From an uncultured Rothia sp. (GTDB taxonomy: Bacteria; Actinomycetota; Actinomycetes; Actinomycetales; Micrococcaceae): 64,000 nt of DNA. The translations under genes and the position numbers were made by a program. Numbering within the stretch: position 1 is the first letter of the stretch; every line of letters begins with the position of its first letter. Below the pieces are notes generated by a model. That model saw only the letters and a list, made by a program, of their open reading frames with translations, ran no database searches and was not told the origin of the DNA. Below are positions 34,816 to 42,907 of the stretch, piece after piece. The stretch is from positions 69,317 to 133,316 of the forward strand of contig CAMIIO010000007.1 in NCBI GenBank assembly GCA_946221065.1, given 5' to 3'.

Positions 34816-34841
34816 ACTACAAGATAAGCTACGTGCTGCGC

Positions 34842-37679
34842 TTATGAGGCTTCGATGTCGAAAGCCTCCATGGGCGGGCACTCGCAAACGAAGTGACGAT
34901 CTCCGCCGGCACCGTCAATGCGTCCGACCGAAGTGAAGTACTTGTTCAGCCGGAGTGAGGACACCGGGTAGGCAGCCTCGGTACGGCTGTAGGGGCGGTC
35001 CCACTCGTCTGCGGTTACGGCTTCAACCGTGTGCGGGGCGTGACGTAGGACGGAGTCTTCCACAGCAACATTGCCGTCTGCAACGTTCTTGATTTCGGTG
35101 TAAATCGAGCTCATGGCTTCAATAAAACGATCCAGCTCTGCCAGCGATTCGGACTCGGTAGGCTCAACCATGAGCGTACCGGGAACGGGGAATGCCAGGG
35201 TGGGAGCGTGGAAGCCGTAGTCCATGAGTCGCTTGCAGACGTCTTCTGCGGTCACGCCGGATTCGTCGGTGAGCTTGCGCAGATCAAGAATGCACTCGTG
35301 TGCTACCAGGTTATCGGGGCCGGTGTATAGCACCGGGTACTTATCTCCGAGCTGACGGGCAATGTAGTTAGCGTTCAAGATTGCGTACTCGGATGCGCTC
35401 TTGAGGCCCTCGGCACCGCTCATGGCAATATACATCCAAGAAATTGGGAGCACACCGGCAGAACCGAACATTGCTTGTGAGATAGGTAGGGGTGCGTCGG
35501 TGAGTTTGCCTTCTTCATCAGCAAGGTAGCCGTTACCCGGCAGGTACTTCTCCAGGTGCGCGCGCACGGCAACCGGGCCGACGCCGGGGCCACCGCCACC
35601 GTGCGGGATAGCGAAGGTCTTGTGCAGGTTCAGGTGCGATACATCGCCACCGAACTGGCCCGGTTGAGCCAAGCCCATCTGCGCGTTGAGGTTCGCGCCG
35701 TCCACGTAAACCTGACCGCCGGCGTCGTGTACGAGTTGGCAGACTTCCTTCACTTGATCTTCAAACACACCGTGGGTGGAAGGATAGGTGATCATAATAC
35801 CGGCAATGGTGTCGCCGTACTTCTCGATCTTTGCCTTGAGGTCTTCGACGTCGATCGAGCCGTCGTCCGCGGTGGCAACGCCGGCAACGTTCAGCCCGGC
35901 AAGGGCGGCGGAAGCGGCGTTGGTGCCGTGAGCCGAGAGCGGGATTAGCACGATATTGCGCTGGTGATCGCCGTTTGCTTCGTGGTAGGCGCGAATAGCG
36001 CGCAAGCCGGCGTACTCGCCGGAGGCACCGGAGTTAGGCTGTAGCGAGACGGCGTCGTAACCGGTAATAGCAACCAGCCACTGCGAAAGCTCATCAATCA
36101 GTGCCTTCCAGCCCTTGGTCTGCTCGGCAGGAGCCAGCGGGTGAATGCCGGCAAATTCGGGCCAGGAGATAGGCTCCATTTCCGCGGCAGCGTTGAGCTT
36201 CATAGTGCAAGAGCCCAGCGGAATCATGGTGCGATCCAGTGCAAGATCCTTGTCCGAAAGCTGGCGTAGGTAACGCATCATCGAGGTTTCGGAACGATAC
36301 AAATGGAATACCGGGTGCTTCATGTACTCATCAGTGCGCAAGAATTGCTCGGGAATCTCGTATTCGCCAGTTTCCGGGAGGGTTCCGCCCAGAGCCTCTA
36401 CCAGGGCGGTGAGAGTCTGCTCGCCGTGAGATTCACCCACGGAGATAGAAATACGGTCAGCGGAAATTTTGCGGATGTTGATACCGGCTTCGGCTGCCTT
36501 GGCTACCAGCTCATCTGCTTTACCGTCTGCATCAAACGCTACAGTGTCAAAGAAGTTCTCGTGAACCAACTTCAGCCCTGTTGCGCTCAGTGCGGTTGCC
36601 ACGCGGGAAGCGTTCGTGTGCAGGGTCTGGGCGATACGACGCAGTCCCTCGGGGCCGTGGTACACGGCGTAGGCACCGGCAACAATTGCCAAAAGAGCCT
36701 GGGCGGTGCAGATATTGGAGGTAGCCTTCTCACGGCGAATATGCTGTTCACGAGTCTGCAACGCCAAACGATATGCGGGCTTGCCGGCGTCATCTTGAGA
36801 AACACCAACCAGGCGACCGGGTAGATTACGCTGCATACCGGACTTCACAGCCATAAACGCTGCGTGCGGACCACCAAACCAGAAGGGCAGACCAAAGCGC
36901 TGGGTGTTACCCACGCAGATATCTGCGCCTAGTTCACCGGGTGAGGTCAAAAGAGTCAGCGCCAGCAAATCGGCGTTAACGGTAACTAATGCGTTGCGGG
37001 ACTTAGCTTCTTCGATAAGCGGCTTAATCTCGGTGAGCTCGCCATCATGGGCAGGGTAGGCAAAGACGACGCCGTATAGGTCGCCTTCCGGTAGCCCCTC
37101 AGCAAAATCAGTCACCACAAAGTCAATGCCGAGGGCTTCGGCGCGGCCGCGAACCACGGAGAGGGTCTGCGGCAAGCAGCGTGAGTCAATGGCAAAGAAG
37201 CCATTTTTTACTTTGCGGTTGGCACGATGCATCATTACTACGGCTTCGGCAACGGCAGTGGATTCATCGAGTAAGGACGCGTTAGCAATATCCAGGCCGG
37301 TCAGTTCCATCACAACGTTCTGGAAATTCAGCAACGCTTCCAAACGCCCCTGGGAAATCTCCGGCTGGTACGGGGTGTAGGAGGTGTACCAACCCGGGTT
37401 CTCCAAAATATTGCGGCGCAGTACTGCCGGGGTAATGCAATCGTAGTAGCCAGCGCCAATCATCTGCGCCTTCACTTCGTTCAGCGCGGCGTACTCGGCA
37501 ATTTTTGCCTGTGCCTGCAGTTCGGTTAGTGGAGCGGGAAGATCCAGGGGCGAATCCATGCGGATGGAATCGGGAACAACGGCGTCTACCAGAGCTCCCA
37601 ATGAATCGTACCCAACGGTTTTGAGCATGAAATCTAAATCGGTTTCGCGAGGCCCAAGATGGCGGTCGATGAATGACAT
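34842..37679 (-). CDS. gcvP: Glycine dehydrogenase (decarboxylating), P protein
   Basis: PLP enzyme that decarboxylates glycine and loads the aminomethyl group on H protein. The 945-residue single chain is the fused form (both halves), with DRHLGPRETDLDFMLKTVGY at the start and the PLP-lysine motif HLNLHKTFAIPHGGGGPG. The ATG at 37679 has AGGAG 8 nt upstream; the frame to 37709 adds ten residues without support. A tandem glycine riboswitch lies 44 nt upstream. Confidence 0.97.
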   Translation of the reverse strand: MSFIDRHLGPRETDLDFMLKTVGYDSLGALVDAVVPDSIRMDSPLDLPAPLTELQAQAKIAEYAALNEVKAQMIGAGYYDCITPAVLRRNILENPGWYTSYTPYQPEISQGRLEALLNFQNVVMELTGLDIANASLLDESTAVAEAVVMMHRANRKVKNGFFAIDSRCLPQTLSVVRGRAEALGIDFVVTDFAEGLPEGDLYGVVFAYPAHDGELTEIKPLIEEAKSRNALVTVNADLLALTLLTSPGELGADICVGNTQRFGLPFWFGGPHAAFMAVKSGMQRNLPGRLVGVSQDDAGKPAYRLALQTREQHIRREKATSNICTAQALLAIVAGAYAVYHGPEGLRRIAQTLHTNASRVATALSATGLKLVHENFFDTVAFDADGKADELVAKAAEAGINIRKISADRISISVGESHGEQTLTALVEALGGTLPETGEYEIPEQFLRTDEYMKHPVFHLYRSETSMMRYLRQLSDKDLALDRTMIPLGSCTMKLNAAAEMEPISWPEFAGIHPLAPAEQTKGWKALIDELSQWLVAITGYDAVSLQPNSGASGEYAGLRAIRAYHEANGDHQRNIVLIPLSAHGTNAASAALAGLNVAGVATADDGSIDVEDLKAKIEKYGDTIAGIMITYPSTHGVFEDQVKEVCQLVHDAGGQVYVDGANLNAQMGLAQPGQFGGDVSHLNLHKTFAIPHGGGGPGVGPVAVRAHLEKYLPGNGYLADEEGKLTDAPLPISQAMFGSAGVLPISWMYIAMSGAEGLKSASEYAILNANYIARQLGDKYPVLYTGPDNLVAHECILDLRKLTDESGVTAEDVCKRLMDYGFHAPTLAFPVPGTLMVEPTESESLAELDRFIEAMSSIYTEIKNVADGNVAVEDSVLRHAPHTVEAVTADEWDRPYSRTEAAYPVSSLRLNKYFTSVGRIDGAGGDRHFVCECPPMEAFDIEAS

Positions 37680-37723
37680 ACGAATAACTCCTGATTGGCG
37701 ACAACCCACGGTGTAGGTTTGTT

Positions 37724-37938
37724 TCTCCCCGCTCTGTTCTTGACCTGAGAGTTTAGCTCTGCTCCTGCCCGACGACGTCGAACCGGCGCAAAGTTTGCCC
37801 CTGCGGCGGGAAAATAATTTCCCTTTTTCAGAGTTACCTGACCGTGCGGTTCGTGTGCCTGAGAGTTTCTCGGAGAGGAATTGCTCCTTCGGCGTTAGAG
37901 TCCGGTGCTGATACCGGAGACTCTAAGCTCTCCCGCAT
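37724..37938 (-). promoter_or_regulatory. Tandem glycine riboswitch upstream of gcvP
   Basis: Two aptamer units on the minus strand. Unit 1 (about 37938 to 37830) has GGGAGAGC, GCCGAAGGAGCAAT (37880..37893) and ACTCTCAGGCAC (CTCTCAGG at 37858..37865). Unit 2 (about 37815 to 37724) has CCGCAGGGGCAAAC (37793..37806), ACTCTCAGGTC (37744..37751) and the closing AACAGAGCGGGGAGA. The conserved cores and end match the gcvT-motif RNA. No terminator follows, so control of translation or of an unseen step is likely; in known cases glycine turns expression on. Confidence 0.92.
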
Positions 37939-37991
37939 GGTTTAAACGGTGTTGTATGAACCCCTTAAGTCTGCCATATCACAGAGCAAAC

Positions 37992-38026
37992 GCGCCATAC
38001 CCTCTCTGGCGGAGAGGGTATGGCGC
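37992..38026. terminator. Perfect 15-bp hairpin upstream of the gcv riboswitch
   Basis: GCGCCATACCCTCTC, loop TGGCG, GAGAGGGTATGGCGC. It is palindromic on both strands and has no T run of more than three on either side. It lies 55 nt before the riboswitch and about 70 nt beyond the narK terminator. Function unclear: back-up terminator or start of the gcv leader. Confidence 0.55.
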
Positions 38027-38093
38027 ATTCTTTGCTGGCTCTCACTACTAGTTCCGAGAGACTCTAGTAGCGGTCATTATTGCCAACAATCAA

Positions 38094-38124
38094 CAAAACC
38101 CCGGCACAAAAGCGCCGGGGTTTG
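38094..38124 (-). terminator. Intrinsic terminator after the narK-type gene at 38157
   Basis: Stem AAACCCCGGC/GCCGGGGTTT (38096..38105 and 38114..38123) with an 8-nt loop, followed on the minus strand by TTTTGTTGATTGTT. It lies 33 nt after the stop. Confidence 0.88.
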
Positions 38125-38156
38125 TCAAGTTACTCAATCATCTAACGGTTTATCGT

Positions 38157-39404
38157 TTAGGCTGATGCTGCCTTCTTAGCTTTGTGAGCTGCGGGAATCG
38201 TGAAGCAGCAAATGATTGCTACCACGGTTGCTGCTGCCAACAGGGACAGACCAATCACGTAGCTATTGTTCTCCGCGTTGTAGGTTGCACCCATCACCAA
38301 CGGAGGGAAGTAGCCACCGAATGCACCGAGAGCACCAACAATACCGGAGGCAGAACCCACGCGCTGAGGCTCAACAACGTTGACCAACCAGGCGAACATA
38401 CCACCAATAGCCGTACCCAGAGCCGCAGTCATTGCCAGGAACAGCGGACCGTAAACCATTTCGGCTTCAGGCTGAATCGAGATAACCAGGGCAAGAACAC
38501 CGGCTAGAGCGAAAGCTACAACACACAAAATTTTGGGTTCGATCTTATCGCACAGGGTTCCAGCGATAGGACGAGCAATCACTGCCATCAGCGCAAAACC
38601 TGCGGTACGAGTACCTGCAGCCACCGGATCCATACCATATACGTTATTCATGAACGTGGGCAGGTAGTTGGAGAACGCAACGAATGCACCGAAGCATACT
38701 GCACACAGCAGGGAGAACTGCCAGGTGCGAATCGACTTGCTGGCGTCCAAGATCTTGGGCATCAGCGGAGCGGGCTTACCGGTAGGACGCAAGGGAGATT
38801 CGCGGAGCAGAATGTAGGAAAGTGCTGCAGCAACGGCACAAAGCACTGCCATTGTGATGTGCAGACCCCAGTAACCCAGCATGTTGTACAGGCGAGGGGT
38901 AAAGAATGCGCTCAGACCAGTACCAATCATACCGGCACCAAAAACACCCGAAGAGAATCCACGGCGAGTCTGCTCGTACCACAGGTTAGTGAAAGGAACG
39001 CCGATGGCGAATACCGTACCGGCAATACCGAGCAAGAATGCCATAGAAATCAGGAATCCGAAGTTTCCGGAAGTACCGGCAACTGCCAGCAAAAGCACCA
39101 CAGGAGAGGCGATGCCGAGAATAACGGTGAACATGATTCGTCCGCCGTAGTTATCGGTCAACGCACCCACCGGAATACGTACCAATGCGCCAACAATAAT
39201 AGGCATAGCAACCAGCAAGCTGATTTGAGAGGGGGAAAGATCAAAAGTCTTGGCATAGTAAGCCTTTGACAGGGGACCGACCAGAGTCCAGGTCCAGAAG
39301 CCAATGGCAGAGAAAATAGTAGCCAGAATCAGGTTTTTAAACTGTCCTTGTTTAAGGTCAGTATTTACACCCGCCTTACCATTTGCGACTGCTGAAGTGC
39401 TCAT
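38157..39404 (-). CDS. narK: Nitrate/nitrite transporter of the NarK family (major facilitator)
   Basis: A 415-residue membrane protein with about twelve hydrophobic segments. The NNP-family text is clear: GFWTWTLVGPLSKAYYAKTF after the first helix, RIPVGALTDNYGGRIMF (MFS loop), a nitrate signature FLLGIAGTVFAIGVPF and its C-terminal partner GIVGALGAFGGYFPPLVMG. AGAGGAAAAA precedes the ATG. It is a paralogue of the carrier at 40131 but forms its own unit with a terminator below and about 730 nt of non-coding DNA above. Whether it imports nitrate, exports nitrite or exchanges them cannot be told. Confidence 0.93.
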   Translation of the reverse strand: MSTSAVANGKAGVNTDLKQGQFKNLILATIFSAIGFWTWTLVGPLSKAYYAKTFDLSPSQISLLVAMPIIVGALVRIPVGALTDNYGGRIMFTVILGIASPVVLLLAVAGTSGNFGFLISMAFLLGIAGTVFAIGVPFTNLWYEQTRRGFSSGVFGAGMIGTGLSAFFTPRLYNMLGYWGLHITMAVLCAVAAALSYILLRESPLRPTGKPAPLMPKILDASKSIRTWQFSLLCAVCFGAFVAFSNYLPTFMNNVYGMDPVAAGTRTAGFALMAVIARPIAGTLCDKIEPKILCVVAFALAGVLALVISIQPEAEMVYGPLFLAMTAALGTAIGGMFAWLVNVVEPQRVGSASGIVGALGAFGGYFPPLVMGATYNAENNSYVIGLSLLAAATVVAIICCFTIPAAHKAKKAASA

Positions 39405-39566
39405 TTTTTCCTCTTGTTTTCTAAGAGTAGTGTGCGTATCCGAGAATTAATGCTCCACATTGAAAATTAACTCTCGCCTCACCGGGGAATGGGTGAGATA
39501 AGTTTGTTAGCCCTGACTCTATCGAAAATTGTTTACAGAAAAAACACTCTGTACTGATGGCTTTCT

Positions 39567-39580
39567 TATGGTCAGATACC
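39567..39580. promoter_or_regulatory. Operator-like site, half-degenerate copy
   Basis: TATGGTC-A-GATACC. It repeats the left half of the perfect palindrome at 39628..39642 and part of the right half; centres are 61 bp apart, close to six helical turns. It lies about 165 nt upstream of narK. Confidence 0.45.
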
Positions 39581-39627
39581 CTTAAACAACAAAACATGAT
39601 AGAACTTCCTGCACTTCCTCACCCCCC

Positions 39628-39642
39628 TATGGTCTGACCATA
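39628..39642. promoter_or_regulatory. Operator-like palindrome TATGGTC-T-GACCATA
   Basis: Perfect 7-bp inverted repeat around one base. Too tight to be an RNA hairpin, so a dimeric DNA-binding protein site is more likely. Position 225 nt upstream of narK suggests control of nitrate transport; the regulator is unknown. Confidence 0.5.
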
Positions 39643-40052
39643 TAAAAATAACACTTTCCCACAGAAATCCCACTCAAAACCACACAAACAACCATACAAA
39701 CACACATTTTCGCAGAATCTGCAACAAGGTGTCAGTTACATCTAAGATTTAAATCACAATTTAAAAATTATACGTTTCCTCAATGTAACAATTCCCACAG
39801 TTCATAAGGACTCAGGTCACTTTCAATCAGCTTTCCTACAGCCCGGCCCTCTTCGACTCCCAGAACCCACTCAATACCCCCCGCCCCTCCCATAGAGAGG
39901 TAACAATGTAGCACCGGATTATTTTCCAAAGAAATTATTGTCGCAACAGAAATCAATAGAAATCTATACACCCTTGAACGTAATAAATCTATATAGACCC
40001 GAATTCATCTTTTACCGCATATGCACTTGGTCCGCCACCGACGCATAGAAAA

Positions 40053-40085
40053 GGGGGAGTAACTGCTACCGGCAGCTACTCCCCC
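40053..40085 (-). terminator. Intrinsic terminator after narK2
   Basis: GGGGGAGTAACTGC pairs with GCAGCTACTCCCCC (one plus-strand A/C mispair is G/U on the minus RNA); the minus strand continues TTTTCTATG. It lies 46 nt after the stop and ends narGHJI-narK. Confidence 0.9.
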
Positions 40086-40130
40086 GCGAAGGATTAAGGG
40101 GTAACGCTAAACACCCTCTTCTCTTACGAT

Positions 40131-41348
40131 CTATACGCCTGGCTTGTTCCCGTTCTTAATGAACAGGGAAATTGCCAAGGAAACTAACGCAGCGCCCATC
40201 AGCGCGATTTGAGCCCAGAAGTAGTTGCCATTGGCACCGTATACAGCACCCATAACAAGTGGCGGGAAATAACCACCCAAACCACCTGCGGCAGACACCA
40301 GACCACCTACCGTACCGGCGTCCTCCGGCTTGGACGCGCGTCCAACCCACCCAAAGACCGTACCCGTACCAAAGCCAATAAATACGGCCATCAGAATAAA
40401 AATGGTGTAATACGCGGCAGGAGACTTTGGATCCAATGCAATCAACACAGACAGCACCGCAATAGCACAGAACATGATGAGCGTAACACTACGGGGACCC
40501 ATCTTATCCGCAGCCACACCGCCGATAGGGCGTGCAACCACGGCGCAGGTAGCGAACATCGCGGCAAACGTACCGGCGCGCACCGGATCAAATTGGTACA
40601 TATTGCTCATGTACGTGGGTAGGTAGTTCGAAAACGCCACAAAAGCACCAAAGACGACGGCGTAAATAAAGCATAGCTGCCAGGTAGCGATACTCTGGGT
40701 TGCCTTACGAATCTTCGGAAGCATCGGCTCGGGAGTCTTCCCTGCCAATTTGGGTGAATCTTTCAGCACAAACCACACAATAATTGCATATACAAAAGCG
40801 ATAGCAGCAATAGTGAGGTGAGTGGGGAAATAACCAAAAGCCTTGAGCATACGGGGGTTGAAGAATGAGGCAACCGCGGTGCCAATCATACCCATACCAA
40901 AAATACCGGTAGCCAAGCCCTTGCGGTGGGGTTCATACCAGGACACCGAGAACGGAATACCCACGGCAAAAATGGAGCCGCCAATACCGAGGAAGAATGC
41001 TGCGGTCAGCAAGAGCGGAAAGCTCGTGGTGAACTCGCCAACGACTCCCACAATCACCACCATAATAGAGGTGAGCACCAGCAAACCGGTAAACATCTTT
41101 CGCCCGCCCAAGCGGTCGGTGAGTGCGCCCACCGGAATACGAGCAAGCGCACCGACGATTACCGGCATAGCAATCAGTAAGCTGAGTTGCCCGGGAGTGA
41201 GACTAAATGCCTCTTTGTAGTAAGACTTAGCCAGCGGGCCAATCATGGTCCAGCCCCAGAAGCCAATCATGGACGCCAGGGTTGCCATGATGACGTTTTT
41301 AAGCTGACCCTTGAGTTGCGGGTCATGCTCGGTTGGAATGGTATTCAT
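40131..41348 (-). CDS. narK: Nitrate/nitrite transporter of the NarK family (second copy)
   Basis: A 405-residue major facilitator protein, a close paralogue of the one at 38157: GFWGWTMIGPLAKSYYKEAF, RIPVGALTDRLGGRKMF, FLGIGGSIFAVGIPF and GLVSAAGGLGGYFPPLVMG. It starts 66 nt after narI with no terminator between, so it is probably the last gene of the narGHJI operon and moves the substrate or product of nitrate reductase across the membrane. A terminator with a T run follows. Confidence 0.93.
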   Translation of the reverse strand: MNTIPTEHDPQLKGQLKNVIMATLASMIGFWGWTMIGPLAKSYYKEAFSLTPGQLSLLIAMPVIVGALARIPVGALTDRLGGRKMFTGLLVLTSIMVVIVGVVGEFTTSFPLLLTAAFFLGIGGSIFAVGIPFSVSWYEPHRKGLATGIFGMGMIGTAVASFFNPRMLKAFGYFPTHLTIAAIAFVYAIIVWFVLKDSPKLAGKTPEPMLPKIRKATQSIATWQLCFIYAVVFGAFVAFSNYLPTYMSNMYQFDPVRAGTFAAMFATCAVVARPIGGVAADKMGPRSVTLIMFCAIAVLSVLIALDPKSPAAYYTIFILMAVFIGFGTGTVFGWVGRASKPEDAGTVGGLVSAAGGLGGYFPPLVMGAVYGANGNYFWAQIALMGAALVSLAISLFIKNGNKPGV

Positions 41349-41414
41349 TCATATCACCTAGTTTGAGAGGTGCCCCGGTGCCGGCATGGCTCCGGGGCGT
41401 GTGAGAATGCGGGG

Positions 41415-42167
41415 TTAGCGCAGTTGAGTAGTTTTATCCGAGGTTCCTACCGGGTCCCAGCCACGACGTCCGCCAACCCGCTCGTTACCGCGGGAACGGT
41501 ACACGATGTACGGACGGAAGAGGTAATGGAAGGGTGCGGAGAAGGCGTGAACCAAGCGGGTAAAGGGCCAGAGCGCAAAGAGGGCGAATGCCAGCAGGAT
41601 GTGTAGCTTGAAAGAAAGCGGAACATCATGCATAAGTGCGGTTTGCGGCTGGAAGATAAAGAGCGAACGGAACCACGGAGAAATATCGTGACGATAGTTG
41701 TGACCGTGGTGTCCCTGCATGGCGCTGATGATTGTCACGGCAATACCAAACACGATTACAGCCATCAGAGCGATATACATGATCTTGTCGTTAGCGGTGG
41801 TGGCGGCAAAGACGGATTTGTTGGTGCGACGGCGGAACACCATCACCATCAAGCCGAAAAGTACCGCCAGACCAAACGGAATACCCATAATAAGAGCAGC
41901 CATGTGATACATATCGTCGCTAATACCCAGTGCGGCGGTCCACGAGGCAGGAATAAGTAGGCCCGCAATGTGGCCGGCTAACACGCCTACTAATCCATAG
42001 TGAAAAAGTGGAGAAGCAATTTTTAGAATCTTGGACTCATAGAATTGCGAGGATCGAGTAGTCCAGCCAAATTGGTCGTAGCGGTAACGCCAAATGGTGC
42101 CATCGATTAGAATAACGACCACCATATACGGCAGGACTCCCCAGAGAAAAATGTCAAGAAGGTTCAT
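41415..42167 (-). CDS. narI: Respiratory nitrate reductase gamma subunit
   Basis: Membrane cytochrome b subunit that takes electrons from menaquinol and anchors NarGH to the inside of the membrane. The 250 residues have five hydrophobic segments: LWGVLPYMVVVILIDGTIW, LFHYGLVGVLAGHIAGLLI, YHMAALIMGIPFGLAVLFG, then IMYIALMAVIVFGIAVTII and LHILLAFALFALWPFTRLVH. His in the second and last segments are the heme ligands in the family. Its ATG overlaps the narJ stop by one base. Confidence 0.96.
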   Translation of the reverse strand: MNLLDIFLWGVLPYMVVVILIDGTIWRYRYDQFGWTTRSSQFYESKILKIASPLFHYGLVGVLAGHIAGLLIPASWTAALGISDDMYHMAALIMGIPFGLAVLFGLMVMVFRRRTNKSVFAATTANDKIMYIALMAVIVFGIAVTIISAMQGHHGHNYRHDISPWFRSLFIFQPQTALMHDVPLSFKLHILLAFALFALWPFTRLVHAFSAPFHYLFRPYIVYRSRGNERVGGRRGWDPVGTSDKTTQLR

Positions 42168-42907
42168 TACTGGGCTCCTGATTGAGGTTGCAGAAGGGGT
42201 AGGAGTCGTGGATCTGAGCTGCTGAGTCCCACGGTTTCGCTGGGCGGTCCAAAGCCGGCAAGTTCTTGAATCTGTTGCACCTCTGCCGGTGATTCACCGG
42301 GTAAGGTACGGCAGATACACTCAACAAGCTGGTAAAAGGCGAGGTTGTCGTCTCGCAACGCAAGCCGAAGTAGCTCAAGCGAGGGTCGGTATGCCTGCAA
42401 CGCCGCGCGTCCGACACGGGAATCTACCAGAGCGGTAAACTCCAGAACTAGCGGCAGATAATCCGGCAGTTCACCGTGCAAGTCGGTAACCATCCCCGAA
42501 TCTCGATACATTTTTTTAAACCGTGCCAGTGCCTCACCACGACGTCGGGTATCGCCCTCGGTCCAATAGGAGAGGTGAAGCGAATGACGACGAGAAAGAT
42601 CGTATTCCTGCACGTATTCTGCGGCCACTTCTGCCAGTGGAGCACTGTGATACCAGCGATCTACCGCACGCACGGCTTCCAGAAATTCCGGGTGCTCAAT
42701 ACTTTCAGCCAGTTCTAGGAGCTCGGGAAGCATCTGCAGGTTTTCTTCATTGGGATAGCGGAAGAGCACCGACGCCACCTGATATATCACGGCGTGTTCG
42801 GCTTCCCCGCTCCCCCAGTCCATATCGAAAGGGTCACCACTGGTGGGCGGGATGGGTTCGGTGACCTCCCCGCCCTTACCGAGCAGTTTTGAGAAGAATC
42901 CAGCCAC
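42167..42907 (-). CDS. narJ: Nitrate reductase molybdenum cofactor assembly chaperone
   Basis: Cytoplasmic chaperone that holds apo-NarGH for cofactor insertion and is not part of the final enzyme. The 246 residues are mostly helical with the family segment SVLFRYPNEENLQMLPELLE and HLSYWTEGDTRRRGEALARF followed by LPDYLPLVLEFTAL. It lies between narH and narI, abutting narH and overlapping narI, in the usual order. Confidence 0.95.
   Translation of the reverse strand: MAGFFSKLLGKGGEVTEPIPPTSGDPFDMDWGSGEAEHAVIYQVASVLFRYPNEENLQMLPELLELAESIEHPEFLEAVRAVDRWYHSAPLAEVAAEYVQEYDLSRRHSLHLSYWTEGDTRRRGEALARFKKMYRDSGMVTDLHGELPDYLPLVLEFTALVDSRVGRAALQAYRPSLELLRLALRDDNLAFYQLVECICRTLPGESPAEVQQIQELAGFGPPSETVGLSSSDPRLLPLLQPQSGAQ

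Larger units (their letters stand above)
39405..40130. other. 726-nt AT-rich non-coding region upstream of narK
   Basis: No gene was accepted. From the narK side it holds about 160 nt of leader/promoter, two related operator-like sites (39567..39580 and 39628..39642), an A/C-rich stretch (39655..39720), an AT-rich stretch (39735..39780), a weak 63-codon frame on the minus strand (39780..39971) and the terminator of the second narK gene. It is the longest gap in the window. Confidence 0.6.

Noticed and set aside
39780..39971. A 63-codon minus-strand frame (GTG start) in the AT-rich gap upstream of narK
   Set aside because: Poor ribosome site (AAGG directly at the start), no recognised domain, and it lies in sequence that looks regulatory. 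Not reported as a gene, though it cannot be fully excluded.
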